In this document: in pieces, positions 1 to 7,339 of the stretch | How positions within the stretch are numbered: position 1 is the first letter of the stretch | How the letters are laid out: each line of letters opens with the position of its first letter | NCBI GenBank assembly: GCA_033809415.1 | Contig: JAPXLT010000079.1 | Location: 1 to 16,599 of the forward strand | Reading direction: 5' to 3' | DNA from: JAQVUB01 sp033809415 | GTDB taxonomy: Bacteria; Verrucomicrobiota; Lentisphaeria; Oligosphaerales; Oligosphaeraceae | DNA length: 16,599 nt | Notes under the pieces: model-generated | What the model was told of the DNA's origin: nothing | The model's input: the letters and a program-made list of their open reading frames with translations, nothing else | The model's database searches: none | Position numbers and translations under genes: made by a program

Positions 1-27
1 CCCCTGCCCCCTGCACCCTGCACCCTA
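1..27 (-). repeat. G-rich heptamer array downstream of orn
   Basis: On the plus strand TGC recurs at 5, 12 and 19, giving heptamers TGCCCCC and TGCACCC; on the minus strand this reads TAGGGTGCAGGGTGCAGGG. The orn stop codon TAG supplies the first bases of the array. The same family occurs at 6129-6156, 12598-12621 and 16499-16599. The window begins inside the array, so its full length is unknown. Confidence 0.85.
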
Positions 28-567
28 TTTAATGAACGTGTTGCGGTAGTATTGCAGTTCGGCGATGGATTCGCGGATATCATCGAGTGCGCGATGGGAT
101 TCCTTTTTGCTGAAGCCGTCTTTCAGGCTGGGTGCCCAGCGCTCGACGAGGATTTTCAGGGTGCTGACATCCAGGTTGCGATAGTGGAAGAAGCGTTCCA
201 GTCGGGGCATGTACTGATAGAGGAAACGGCGGTCTTGGCAGATGCTGTTGCCGCAGATCGGACTGCTGTTTTCGGCAACGTACTGTTGGAGAAAGGTCAG
301 CGTGAGTTGTTCGGCTGCCTGCTCACGGATGCGGCTGTTGCGGACGCGCTCGAGCAATCCCGACTGGCTGTGATGGGTCTGATTCCATTCATCCATGCCG
401 ACAAGCACTTCCTCCGGCTGATGGATGGCTATGACCGGTCCCTCGCTGAGAATGTTCAAGTCGTTGTCCGTGATGATTGTGGCTATCTCGAGAATCCGGT
501 CGCGTTCCGGACGAAGACCGGTCATTTCCAGATCAATCCAGATCAAGTTTTGTTGTTGTTCCGTCAC
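25..567 (-). CDS. orn: Oligoribonuclease (DEDDh 3'-5' exoribonuclease)
   Basis: Degrades 2- to 5-nt RNA oligomers and linear dinucleotides to mononucleotides in the cytoplasm, finishing mRNA turnover. The 180-aa product has the normal family length. Visible DEDDh residues are D12 and E14 (in WIDLEMTGL), D112 (in GNSICQDRRF), H158 (in SHRALDD) and D162. The stretch HYRNLDVSTLK and the ending ELQYYRNTFIK are typical of Orn. The start is GTG at 565-567, chosen because a strong Shine-Dalgarno AAAGGAG (plus-strand 574-580) lies six bases upstream on the minus strand and the second residue leads directly into the conserved N terminus. It is divergent from coaX, with a 208-bp repeat-filled spacer between them. 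No promoter was picked with confidence, since the upstream region is low complexity. Confidence 0.97.
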   Translation of the reverse strand: MTEQQQNLIWIDLEMTGLRPERDRILEIATIITDNDLNILSEGPVIAIHQPEEVLVGMDEWNQTHHSQSGLLERVRNSRIREQAAEQLTLTFLQQYVAENSSPICGNSICQDRRFLYQYMPRLERFFHYRNLDVSTLKILVERWAPSLKDGFSKKESHRALDDIRESIAELQYYRNTFIK

Positions 568-603
568 AAAAGACTCCTTTCAGGCTGCACACAACCATTT
601 TTT

Positions 604-644
604 AACAACGAAAAGACACGAAAAGGCACGAAATACGGGCGAAA
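604..644 (+). repeat. CACGAAAAGG-type decamer repeat
   Basis: Units ACGAAAAGAC, ACGAAAAGGC and ACGAAATACG start at 608, 618 and 628, an exact 10-bp period, followed by GGCGAAAG. They are preceded by TTTTTTAACA. The block closely resembles the left arm of the inverted repeat at 1532-1579 and the reverse complement of 6204-6232, so it is a dispersed family. Confidence 0.8.
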
Positions 645-718
645 GTCCATCGTCCATTTCATTCCATTTCTGTCCATCGTGTCCATTTTGTCCATTCTTG
701 TCCATGTCCCTCGTCCAT
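645..718 (+). repeat. GTCCAT minisatellite (about 9-10 bp period)
   Basis: TCCAT occurs at 646, 653, 663, 673, 682, 691, 701 and 714, mostly 9-10 bp apart, in degenerate units such as GTCCATTTT. It directly abuts the CGAAA decamers. The same pairing of a GTCCA nonamer with a CGAAA/TTTCG module is seen at 6168-6232 and 16441-16489. It fills most of the orn-coaX intergenic region. Confidence 0.8.
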
Positions 719-775
719 AATCTAATGGCAGGGATTCGGTGCCGCAACTTCTTCCAGTAAAAAACTCATTGTAAC

Positions 776-1501
776 ATGCGATTTCTTTTAAATATAGGTA
801 ATACGCACACGCAAATTGCCAGAGACGGCGCAGAGGGGATCGAACTGCTGGCAGCCGTACCTACCGCCGATTTGCTGAAACAGGGCAGTATTACGCATTT
901 GGATCAGTCAGCCGCCCCCTGGTCGGCAAAAGCAGCCTGCGTTGTCCCTGCAGTTCAGCAAGCGCTGCAAAAGCAATATCCAGGGCAAATTCTATTTATC
1001 AGCTCGACAGCCTATCCGGAACTGGATTTTTCCCGCTATGATGTGCGTACGCTGGGAGCGGATCGCATCGCCAACGCCGCCGCCGCATATTCCCTGGGAA
1101 TCGGGGCGATTCTGGTTCTAGACTTCGGCACCTGTGTCACCACCGAGGCAATCGATACAAAGGGAGTCTTCCGGGGCGGTGCCATCCTGCCGGGACGAGC
1201 CATGCTGCGCCGCAGCCTGGCGGCTTTTACCGCGCAACTGCCGGAAATCCCCATGTATGAGGAATGCCCACCGCCGCTGGGGTTGACAACCGCCGGAGCC
1301 ATCGCAGCCGGAGTAGACCTGGGAATCATCGGCACAGTCCGACAGATTATTGAAAAAACAAGGCAGGAACCTGGACTCGAACACTGCCGAACCATCGCCG
1401 TCGGCGGAGATGCGGCCTACTTTATGCAAAATATTCCCGGACTGGAAGCCGGACCGGAGGCTTTCACGCTGCGCGGCATCCGTCTGGCAAAAGGCTGCTA
1501 A
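776..1501 (+). CDS. coaX: Type III pantothenate kinase
   Basis: Catalyses ATP-dependent phosphorylation of pantothenate, the first step of coenzyme A synthesis; type III enzymes belong to the ASKHA fold and act as dimers. The 241-aa length is normal. Seen in order: first phosphate loop NIGNTHT (6-12), GADRIAN (94-100, with the family's catalytic Asp at 96), DFGTCVTTEAID (116-127), GGAILPG (134-140), TTAGAIAAGV (171-180) and a late AVGGDA (208-213). One oddity: the first loop, usually DxGNT, here starts with Asn6 (codon AAT). The ATG has no clear Shine-Dalgarno, but no upstream start would fit the family better. The gene stands alone between repeat regions. Function is probable, with the Asn6 caveat. 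Confidence 0.93.
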   Translation: MRFLLNIGNTHTQIARDGAEGIELLAAVPTADLLKQGSITHLDQSAAPWSAKAACVVPAVQQALQKQYPGQILFISSTAYPELDFSRYDVRTLGADRIANAAAAYSLGIGAILVLDFGTCVTTEAIDTKGVFRGGAILPGRAMLRRSLAAFTAQLPEIPMYEECPPPLGLTTAGAIAAGVDLGIIGTVRQIIEKTRQEPGLEHCRTIAVGGDAAYFMQNIPGLEAGPEAFTLRGIRLAKGC

Positions 1502-1531
1502 GACAGCAGTGACTGGATAGTCGAAGAATTC

Positions 1532-1656
1532 TTTTTAAACAACGAAAAGCACGAAAGGACACGAAAAAATTTCATGGAAGTGACTTTGTCTACGAGAATG
1601 CACCGTGCTTTCCATGAAATTTTTTCGTGTCCGTTAGTGTCTTTCGTTGTGAAAAA
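1532..1656. repeat. Long imperfect inverted repeat (47-bp arms)
   Basis: Arms 1532-1579 and 1610-1656 are reverse complements with about five mismatches; the inner 20-odd bases (around GACACGAAAAAATTTCATGG) are perfect. The loop is about 30 nt (1580-1609). The left arm begins TTTTTAAACAACGAAAAG, nearly the same as the decamer block at 598-617. It lies downstream of coaX and upstream of the dnaK control region, so it could act as a terminator or insulator, or be a MITE-like element. No clear flanking target duplication was found. Confidence 0.88.
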
Positions 1657-1664
1657 TTGTCACC
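1648..1664. promoter_or_regulatory. Candidate operator/UAS site 1
   Basis: TGTGAAAA, one centre base (1656), then TTGTCACC. This matches the perfect palindrome at 1694-1714 in 14 of 16 arm positions. Its centre is 48 bp upstream of that site. It overlaps the end of the long inverted repeat, which weakens it as an independent site. Confidence 0.45.
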
Positions 1665-1693
1665 CGGCTTCATTGATGCATTACAAAGGTTGA

Positions 1694-1714
1694 ACTGTGA
1701 CAACTTGTCACAGT
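1694..1714. promoter_or_regulatory. Perfect 10+1+10 palindrome upstream of dnaK (candidate UAS)
   Basis: Arms ACTGTGACAA (1694-1703) and TTGTCACAGT (1705-1714) are exact reverse complements around a single centre base at 1704. The symmetry is that of a homodimeric regulator's site. The sequence is unlike CIRCE. It lies about 150 bp upstream of the start point predicted from the sigma-54-type promoter, within the usual range for enhancer-binding-protein sites. The identity of the regulator is unknown. Confidence 0.65.
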
Positions 1715-1737
1715 GGGACAAGCGCTTGCCTGAACTC

Positions 1738-1763
1738 TGTCACAGTTTGTCGCAGCCTGTCAC
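1738..1763. promoter_or_regulatory. Three helically phased TGTCRC half-sites
   Basis: TGTCAC (1738), TGTCGC (1748) and TGTCAC (1758) are spaced exactly 10 bp apart. The first two also form a degenerate copy of the palindrome (TGTCACAG, T, TTGTCGCA; 13 of 16 arm matches) centred at 1746, 42 bp from the perfect site. Spacings of 42 and 48 bp are about four helical turns. Confidence 0.5.
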
Positions 1764-1828
1764 TTTATCCAGCCGCATCCTTTCGCAGAACTCCGGCCGT
1801 CGGGTGCGATTTTTTCTTTTTTTATTAG

Positions 1829-1845
1829 TTGGCATGTGATTTGCT
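1829..1845 (+). promoter_or_regulatory. Sigma-54-type (-24/-12) promoter for dnaK
   Basis: TTGGCATGTGATTTGCT carries the invariant GG (1831-1832) and GC (1843-1844) with the required 12-bp step, and matches the TGGCAYRNNNNTTGCW consensus at every defined position. The predicted start is near 1856, giving a leader of about 70 nt. A competing reading exists: TATAAT at 1848-1853 is a perfect sigma-70 -10 element, but the hexamer 17 bp upstream (TTAGTT) is a poor -35 and TTGGCA (1829) is only 13 bp away. Both forms may be used. Confidence 0.6.
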
Positions 1846-1887
1846 AATATAATTATAAACGATTCTTTTTTCATTTAAACACTCACT

Positions 1888-1900
1888 GCGGTATTACCGC
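1888..1900 (+). promoter_or_regulatory. Palindrome in the dnaK 5' leader
   Basis: GCGGTA, T, TACCGC is a perfect 13-nt inverted repeat located 24 nt upstream of the dnaK ATG and just before the purine-rich GGGAAAGGCAGG ribosome-binding region. It could form a small RNA hairpin or be a DNA operator. No CIRCE element was found here. Confidence 0.4.
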
Positions 1901-1924
1901 GAATTGGGAAAGGCAGGTTAAGAT

Positions 1925-3865
<1,941 letters not shown>

Positions 3866-3875
3866 ACAGCAATAC

Positions 3876-3908
3876 GGAGCTTCCGACAGCCAAGCTGCCG
3901 GAAGCTCC
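3876..3908 (+). promoter_or_regulatory. Strong intercistronic hairpin between dnaK and groES
   Basis: GGAGCTTCCG (3876-3885) pairs perfectly with CGGAAGCTCC (3899-3908), and inside it CAGC pairs with GCTG around a CAA loop. It starts 10 bp after the dnaK stop. The next bases (ATCATCATAATTGC) contain no T-run, so it is a poor intrinsic terminator. It may instead stabilise the dnaK 3' end or mark an RNA-processing site. Confidence 0.6.
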
Positions 3909-3983
3909 ATCATCATAATTGCAATTTGTAAGCGGGAAAATGTCCCGAAAGTCGAGAAACCAGAAAAGAAAGGAAGAAGAAAC

Positions 3984-4277
3984 ATGGCAGTAAACATCAA
4001 ACCTCTGGGTGACCGTGTTCTCGTGGAAGCCATCGAGGAACAGGAAGTGATGAAAGGCGGTATTTATATTCCTGACAGCGCCAAGGAAAAACCGCAACAG
4101 GCCAAGGTGGTCGCAGTAGGTCCTGGAAAACTTGATGACAATGGCAAACTGCAGAAACCGGAAGTCGAAGTAGGTGATATCGTCTTGACCTCGAAATACG
4201 GCGGCACCGAAATCAAAATCGACGACAAGGAATACAAAATCCTTAATTCCAGCGATATCCTCGCAAAAATCTGCTGA
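3984..4277 (+). CDS. groES: Co-chaperonin GroES (Hsp10)
   Basis: Heptameric lid of the GroEL folding chamber. The product is 97 aa, normal for the family. It opens MAVNIKPLGDRVLVE and contains the mobile-loop segment EEQEVMKGGIYIPDSAKEKP (about 18-37), whose GGIYIP is the usual GroEL-contact motif. KVVAVGPGKLDDNGK (41-55) and the ending GTEIKIDDKEYKILNSSDIL are canonical. The same frame is open further upstream (to 3834, inside dnaK), but the purine-rich AGGAAGAAG just before 3984 and the family N terminus fix this start. groEL follows after 52 bp, so the two form an operon. Confidence 0.97.
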   Translation: MAVNIKPLGDRVLVEAIEEQEVMKGGIYIPDSAKEKPQQAKVVAVGPGKLDDNGKLQKPEVEVGDIVLTSKYGGTEIKIDDKEYKILNSSDILAKIC

Positions 4278-4329
4278 ACAAACTAGACAATCCAATAACC
4301 ATTAACGAAATTATCAGGAGAAAACAAAC

Positions 4330-6039
4330 ATGGCTGCAAAGCAAATTCAATATGATAACGCCGGACGTCAGGCCCTTCTGGCCGGTGTCAGCGCCCTCAG
4401 CAAAGCGGTGAAAACCACGCTCGGCCCGAAAGGCCGCAACGTCATTATCGACAAGAAATTCGGCTCCCCGACGGTGACTAAGGACGGCGTCACGGTTGCC
4501 AAGGAAGTCGAGCTGCCGAATCCCTTTGAAAACATGGGTGCCCAGACGGTGAAGGAAGTCGCCAGCAAAACCAATGACAATGCCGGTGATGGTACCACGA
4601 CTGCAACCCTGCTCGCGGAAGCGATTTTCCGCGAAGGTTTGAAGAACGTGACTGCGGGCGCCAACCCGATTGCCCTGAAACGCGGCATTGACAAGGCGGT
4701 TGCCGCTATGGTCGATGAACTCGAGAAGATGACGGTTCAGGTCGAAAGCCGTGACCAGATCGCCCAGGTTGCCTCGATCTCCGCAAACTCGGAACCCGGC
4801 ATTGGCGAAATTCTGGCCGATGCGATGGACAAAGTCGGCAAAGACGGCACCATCACGGTCGAGGAAGCCAAAACCATTGAGACGACCCTGGATGTTGTCG
4901 AAGGCATGCAGTTTGACAAGGGGTATCTGTCCCCGTACTTTGTCACCAATTCGGAAGATATGGAGTGCGTTCTGGATGATGCTCTGGTTCTGATCCATGA
5001 GAAAAAGATCAGCAGCCTTCAGGATATGCTGCCGCTTCTGCAGAATGTCGCCAAACAGGGCAAGCCTCTGTTGATCATCGCTGAAGACGTCGATGGTGAA
5101 GCGCTGGCCACCTTGGTGGTCAATAAGTTGCGCGGCACTCTGAATGTGTGCGCGGTGAAAGCGCCTGGCTTCGGCGACCGCCGCAAAGCCATGCTCGAAG
5201 ACATCGCCATCCTGACCGGCGGCAAATGCATCACCGAAGACCTCGGCATCAAACTTGAAAACGTCAAGACCGAAGACCTCGGCAGAGCCAAACGCATTGT
5301 CATCGATAAAGAAAACACGACGATTGTGGAAGGTGCCGGCGAAAGCAGCGCGATCGCTGCCCGCGTCAACCAGATCCGCAAGCAGATCGAAGAGACGACT
5401 TCGGATTACGACCGTGAGAAACTGCAGGAACGCCTGGCCAAACTGGCTGGCGGTGTTGCGGTCATCCACGTTGGTGCTGCCACTGAAGCTGAGATGAAGG
5501 AAAAGAAAGCCCGCGTCGAGGATGCACTGCATGCTACTCGCGCCGCCGTCGAAGAAGGCATTGTTGCCGGTGGCGGTGTTGCCTTGATCCGTGCTGCCGA
5601 AGCATTGAAGGATCTGAAACTGGAAGGCGATGAAGCCACGGGTGTGGACATCATCAAGCGCGCGATCGAAGAACCGCTGCGCCAGATCGTCATCAATGCC
5701 GGCGTCGAAGGCTCGATCGTCGTCATGAAAGTCAAAGAAGGCACAGGCAATTTCGGTTATGATGCCCTGGCCGACGAATATGTCGATATGTTCGAGGCCG
5801 GTATCATCGACCCGAAAAAAGTCGCTCGCTGCGCTCTGCANNNNNNNNNNGTACTACGGAAAGAGCACCCTGCATTTTGACGAGGAAGCAGCTGCGCTCT
5901 GCAGTACGCCGCATCCGGCGCCAGCATGCTGCTGACGACCGAATGCATGATCTGCGATATGCCCGAAGAGAAAAAAGACATGCCCGCAGGCGGCCCCGGC
6001 ATGGGCGGCGGCATGGGCGGCATGGGCGGCATGATGTAA
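4330..6039 (+). CDS. groEL: Chaperonin GroEL (Hsp60), interrupted by a scaffold gap
   Basis: ATP-dependent tetradecameric chaperonin. AGGAG at 4316-4320 precedes the start. Seen: TLGPKGRNVII (30-40), KDGVTVAKE (51-59), NAGDGTTTATLLAEAI (84-99, with the ATPase Asp87), apical-domain APGFGDRRKAMLEDIAILTGG, and VEDALHATRAAVEEGIVAGGG near the end. Downstream of the gap the same frame continues from QYAASGASMLLTTECMICDM through PEEKKD and a GGM-repeat tail to MM and TAA at 6037-6039. As given, 10 Ns and 40 unrelated bases introduce a TGA at 5878-5880. Collapsing the 13-bp duplicates flanking this (5828-5840 and 5891-5903) removes 63 nt and restores a 548-aa protein. I treat the break as an assembly artefact, not a real mutation. 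Confidence 0.95.
5841..5903. other. Assembly gap with spurious sequence inside groEL
   Basis: Ten Ns (5841-5850), then 40 bases with no GroEL similarity (5851-5890), then a second copy of GCTGCGCTCTGCA (5891-5903), already present at 5828-5840. The offset between the copies is 63 bp, a multiple of three. This is what results when two overlapping contigs are joined by a fixed gap and one has an untrimmed false end. Confidence 0.85.
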
Positions 6040-6086
6040 GCCGTCAAACAAAAACAATAAAAACGGGTGAATAACCCATCAACCAA

Positions 6087-6126
6087 GCCCCCGTTCGGCA
6101 TAACCACTGAACGGGGGCGTTTTTGT
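6087..6126 (+). terminator. Rho-independent terminator of the chaperone cluster
   Basis: GCCCCCGTTC (6087-6096) pairs with GAACGGGGGC (6109-6118) around a 12-nt loop, followed by GTTTTTGT. It is a 10-bp GC-rich stem with a T tract, 48 bp after the groEL stop. Confidence 0.93.
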
Positions 6127-6128
6127 CT

Positions 6129-6156
6129 AGGGTGCGGGGTGCGGGGTACGGGGTGC
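6129..6156 (+). repeat. GGGGTGC heptamer array (G-quadruplex-capable)
   Basis: Four heptamers: AGGGTGC, GGGGTGC, GGGGTAC, GGGGTGC. The G-runs are separated by three bases, the classic spacing for a G-quadruplex. The array starts three bases after the terminator T tract, within CTAGGGTGC, just as the related array at 12598 starts with TAGGGTGC right after a terminator. Confidence 0.88.
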
Positions 6157-6167
6157 GCCCGTCTCCT

Positions 6168-6203
6168 GTCCACAACGTCCACAACGTCCACAACGTCCAC
6201 AAA
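6168..6203 (+). repeat. GTCCACAAC nonamer, four tandem copies
   Basis: GTCCACAAC repeats at 6168, 6177 and 6186, with a fourth copy GTCCACAAA at 6195, an exact 9-bp period. Related degenerate nonamers are seen at 645-718 (GTCCATTTT-type) and at 16441-16467 on the other strand. Confidence 0.92.
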
Positions 6204-6232
6204 ACTTTCGTGCTTTTTCGTGTTTTTCGTCT
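6204..6232 (+). repeat. TTTTTCGTG repeat module
   Basis: ACTTTCGTGC, TTTTTCGTG and TTTTTCGTC follow the nonamers directly. The reverse complement gives CACGAAAAAGCACGAAAG, the same family as 604-644 and the arms of the inverted repeat at 1532-1656. Confidence 0.8.
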
Positions 6233-6240
6233 AAAAGCAC

Positions 6241-6269
6241 TTGAAATTATTAAGAATGAACTATATATT
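6241..6269 (+). promoter_or_regulatory. Sigma-70 promoter of the str/S10 operon
   Basis: TTGAAA (6241-6246) and TATATT (6264-6269) are separated by 17 bp; each hexamer matches the consensus at five of six positions. The start would fall near 6276, giving a leader of about 50 nt before rpsL. No other convincing promoter was found further down the operon. Confidence 0.75.
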
Positions 6270-6327
6270 ATGTCTTCCAATTTTTATCGTGGTGTAAACC
6301 CGTTATTCACAAGCAGGAAAGAAACTG

Positions 6328-6726
6328 ATGCCGACGATCAATCAACTGGTTCGAAATGGACGTAATGTCAAGCCCCTCAAGAGTCGTGTGCGCGCTCTAT
6401 CGCGCTGCCCGCAGCGTCGTGGTGTATGTTTGCAGGTGACGACTCGTACCCCGAAAAAGCCGAATTCCGCATTGCGCAAGATTGCCCGTGTACGTTTGAC
6501 GAATGGTCTGGAAGTGACCGCATACATTGGCGGGGAAGGTCACAACCTTCAGGAGCACAGTGTCGTTTTGATTCGTGGTGGCCGTGTTCGGGACTTGCCT
6601 GGCGTGCGTTACCATATTGTTCGCGGCACCCTGGATACCCTTGGTGTTGACAAACGCCGCCGCGGCCGTTCAAAATACGGCGCGAAACGTCCGAAACCAG
6701 GTCAGGCCGCTGCCAAGAAAAAATAA
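6328..6726 (+). CDS. rpsL: 30S ribosomal protein S12
   Basis: Component of the 30S decoding centre and controller of translational accuracy. The 132 aa are close to the family length, with the usual basic C terminus. Seen: RCPQRRGVCLQV (26-37), TPKKPNSALRK (41-51, carrying Lys43) and YIGGEGHNLQEHSVVLIRGG (66-85). In the second accuracy loop the normal GGRVKDLPGVRYH reads GGRVRDLPGVRYH, so position 88 is Arg (CGG, 6589-6591) instead of Lys. Changes at Lys88, including to Arg, are established streptomycin-resistance mutations in other bacteria. AGGAAAG (6316-6322) precedes the ATG. It is the first gene of the str/S10 operon. Confidence 0.98.
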   Translation: MPTINQLVRNGRNVKPLKSRVRALSRCPQRRGVCLQVTTRTPKKPNSALRKIARVRLTNGLEVTAYIGGEGHNLQEHSVVLIRGGRVRDLPGVRYHIVRGTLDTLGVDKRRRGRSKYGAKRPKPGQAAAKKK

Positions 6727-6769
6727 GCACGAGCGGGATTTTTAGCAATAAAGAAATAGGAAGATAAGC

Positions 6770-7243
6770 ATGAGAAGACGCACTGCAGAGAAACGCCCGC
6801 TGATTCCGGATGTCCGCTACAACAGCGAGCTAGTAGCTCGATTGATCAATACGGTTATGGAGCGCGGCAAAAAATCCGTCGCCCAGGGAATCGTTTACGG
6901 AGCTTTTGATATTTTGAAGGAACGCAATAAGGAAATGGACCCCCTCGAACTGTTTTTGCAGGCTCTCGAGAATGTAAAGCCCCGTCTGGAAGTGAAGAGC
7001 CGCCGCGTTGGTGGCGCGACCTACCAGGTTCCGCTGGAAGTTCCCGCCAATCGGCAGGTTGCTGTAGCCATGCGCTGGATTACGAACTATGCCCGCGCCC
7101 GCAAAGGCACCGCGATGAGCCAGGCTCTGGCCAATGAACTGTTCGATGCTTTCAACAATACCGGGAACGCTGTCAAGAAGCGGGATGATGTGCACAAGAT
7201 GGCTAATGCCAACAAGGCATTTGCACATTATCGTTGGGGGTGA
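6770..7243 (+). CDS. rpsG: 30S ribosomal protein S7
   Basis: Primary assembly protein of the 30S head; it binds the 3' domain of 16S rRNA near the E site. The 157 aa match the family. It starts MRRRTAEKRPLIPDVRY and has VMERGKKSVAQGIVYGAF (29-46), ALENVKPRLEVKSRRVGGATYQVP (65-88) and a terminal DDVHKMANANKAFAHYRWG. AGGAAGATAAGC precedes the ATG. It lies 43 bp after rpsL, in the standard str order. A hairpin follows before fusA, so expression of downstream genes may be adjusted there. Confidence 0.98.
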   Translation: MRRRTAEKRPLIPDVRYNSELVARLINTVMERGKKSVAQGIVYGAFDILKERNKEMDPLELFLQALENVKPRLEVKSRRVGGATYQVPLEVPANRQVAVAMRWITNYARARKGTAMSQALANELFDAFNNTGNAVKKRDDVHKMANANKAFAHYRWG

Positions 7244-7261
7244 GTTTTTGTTTTTTCCTGT

Positions 7262-7295
7262 AAACCGGAATCGGGACTATCCTGGTTCCGGTTTT
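7262..7295 (+). terminator. Hairpin with short T-run between rpsG and fusA (attenuator candidate)
   Basis: AAACCGGAA (7262-7270) pairs with TTCCGGTTT (7286-7294). With wobble pairs the stem continues inward (CGGGA with TCCTG) to a CTA loop, giving about 15 pairs, then TTTT runs into GAAAT. It could partly terminate or be an mRNA processing site. Full termination would leave fusA and the S10 genes without a visible promoter. Confidence 0.55.
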
Positions 7296-7339
7296 GAAAT
7301 ATGGCGTGACACCAATGAGATATTGCGGAATCAGAGCAA

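Noticed and set aside
52..720. 222-codon open frame on the plus strand opposite orn
   Set aside because: It is antisense to a clear orn gene and runs into tandem repeats; no recognisable domain.
1627..1839. 70-codon open frame upstream of dnaK
   Set aside because: It lies on the inverted repeat, operator-like palindromes and promoter; the composition is not protein-like and no ribosome-binding site was seen.
4243..5532. 429-codon open frame antisense to groEL
   Set aside because: Long antisense frames are usual opposite GC-biased groEL; the product has no family features.
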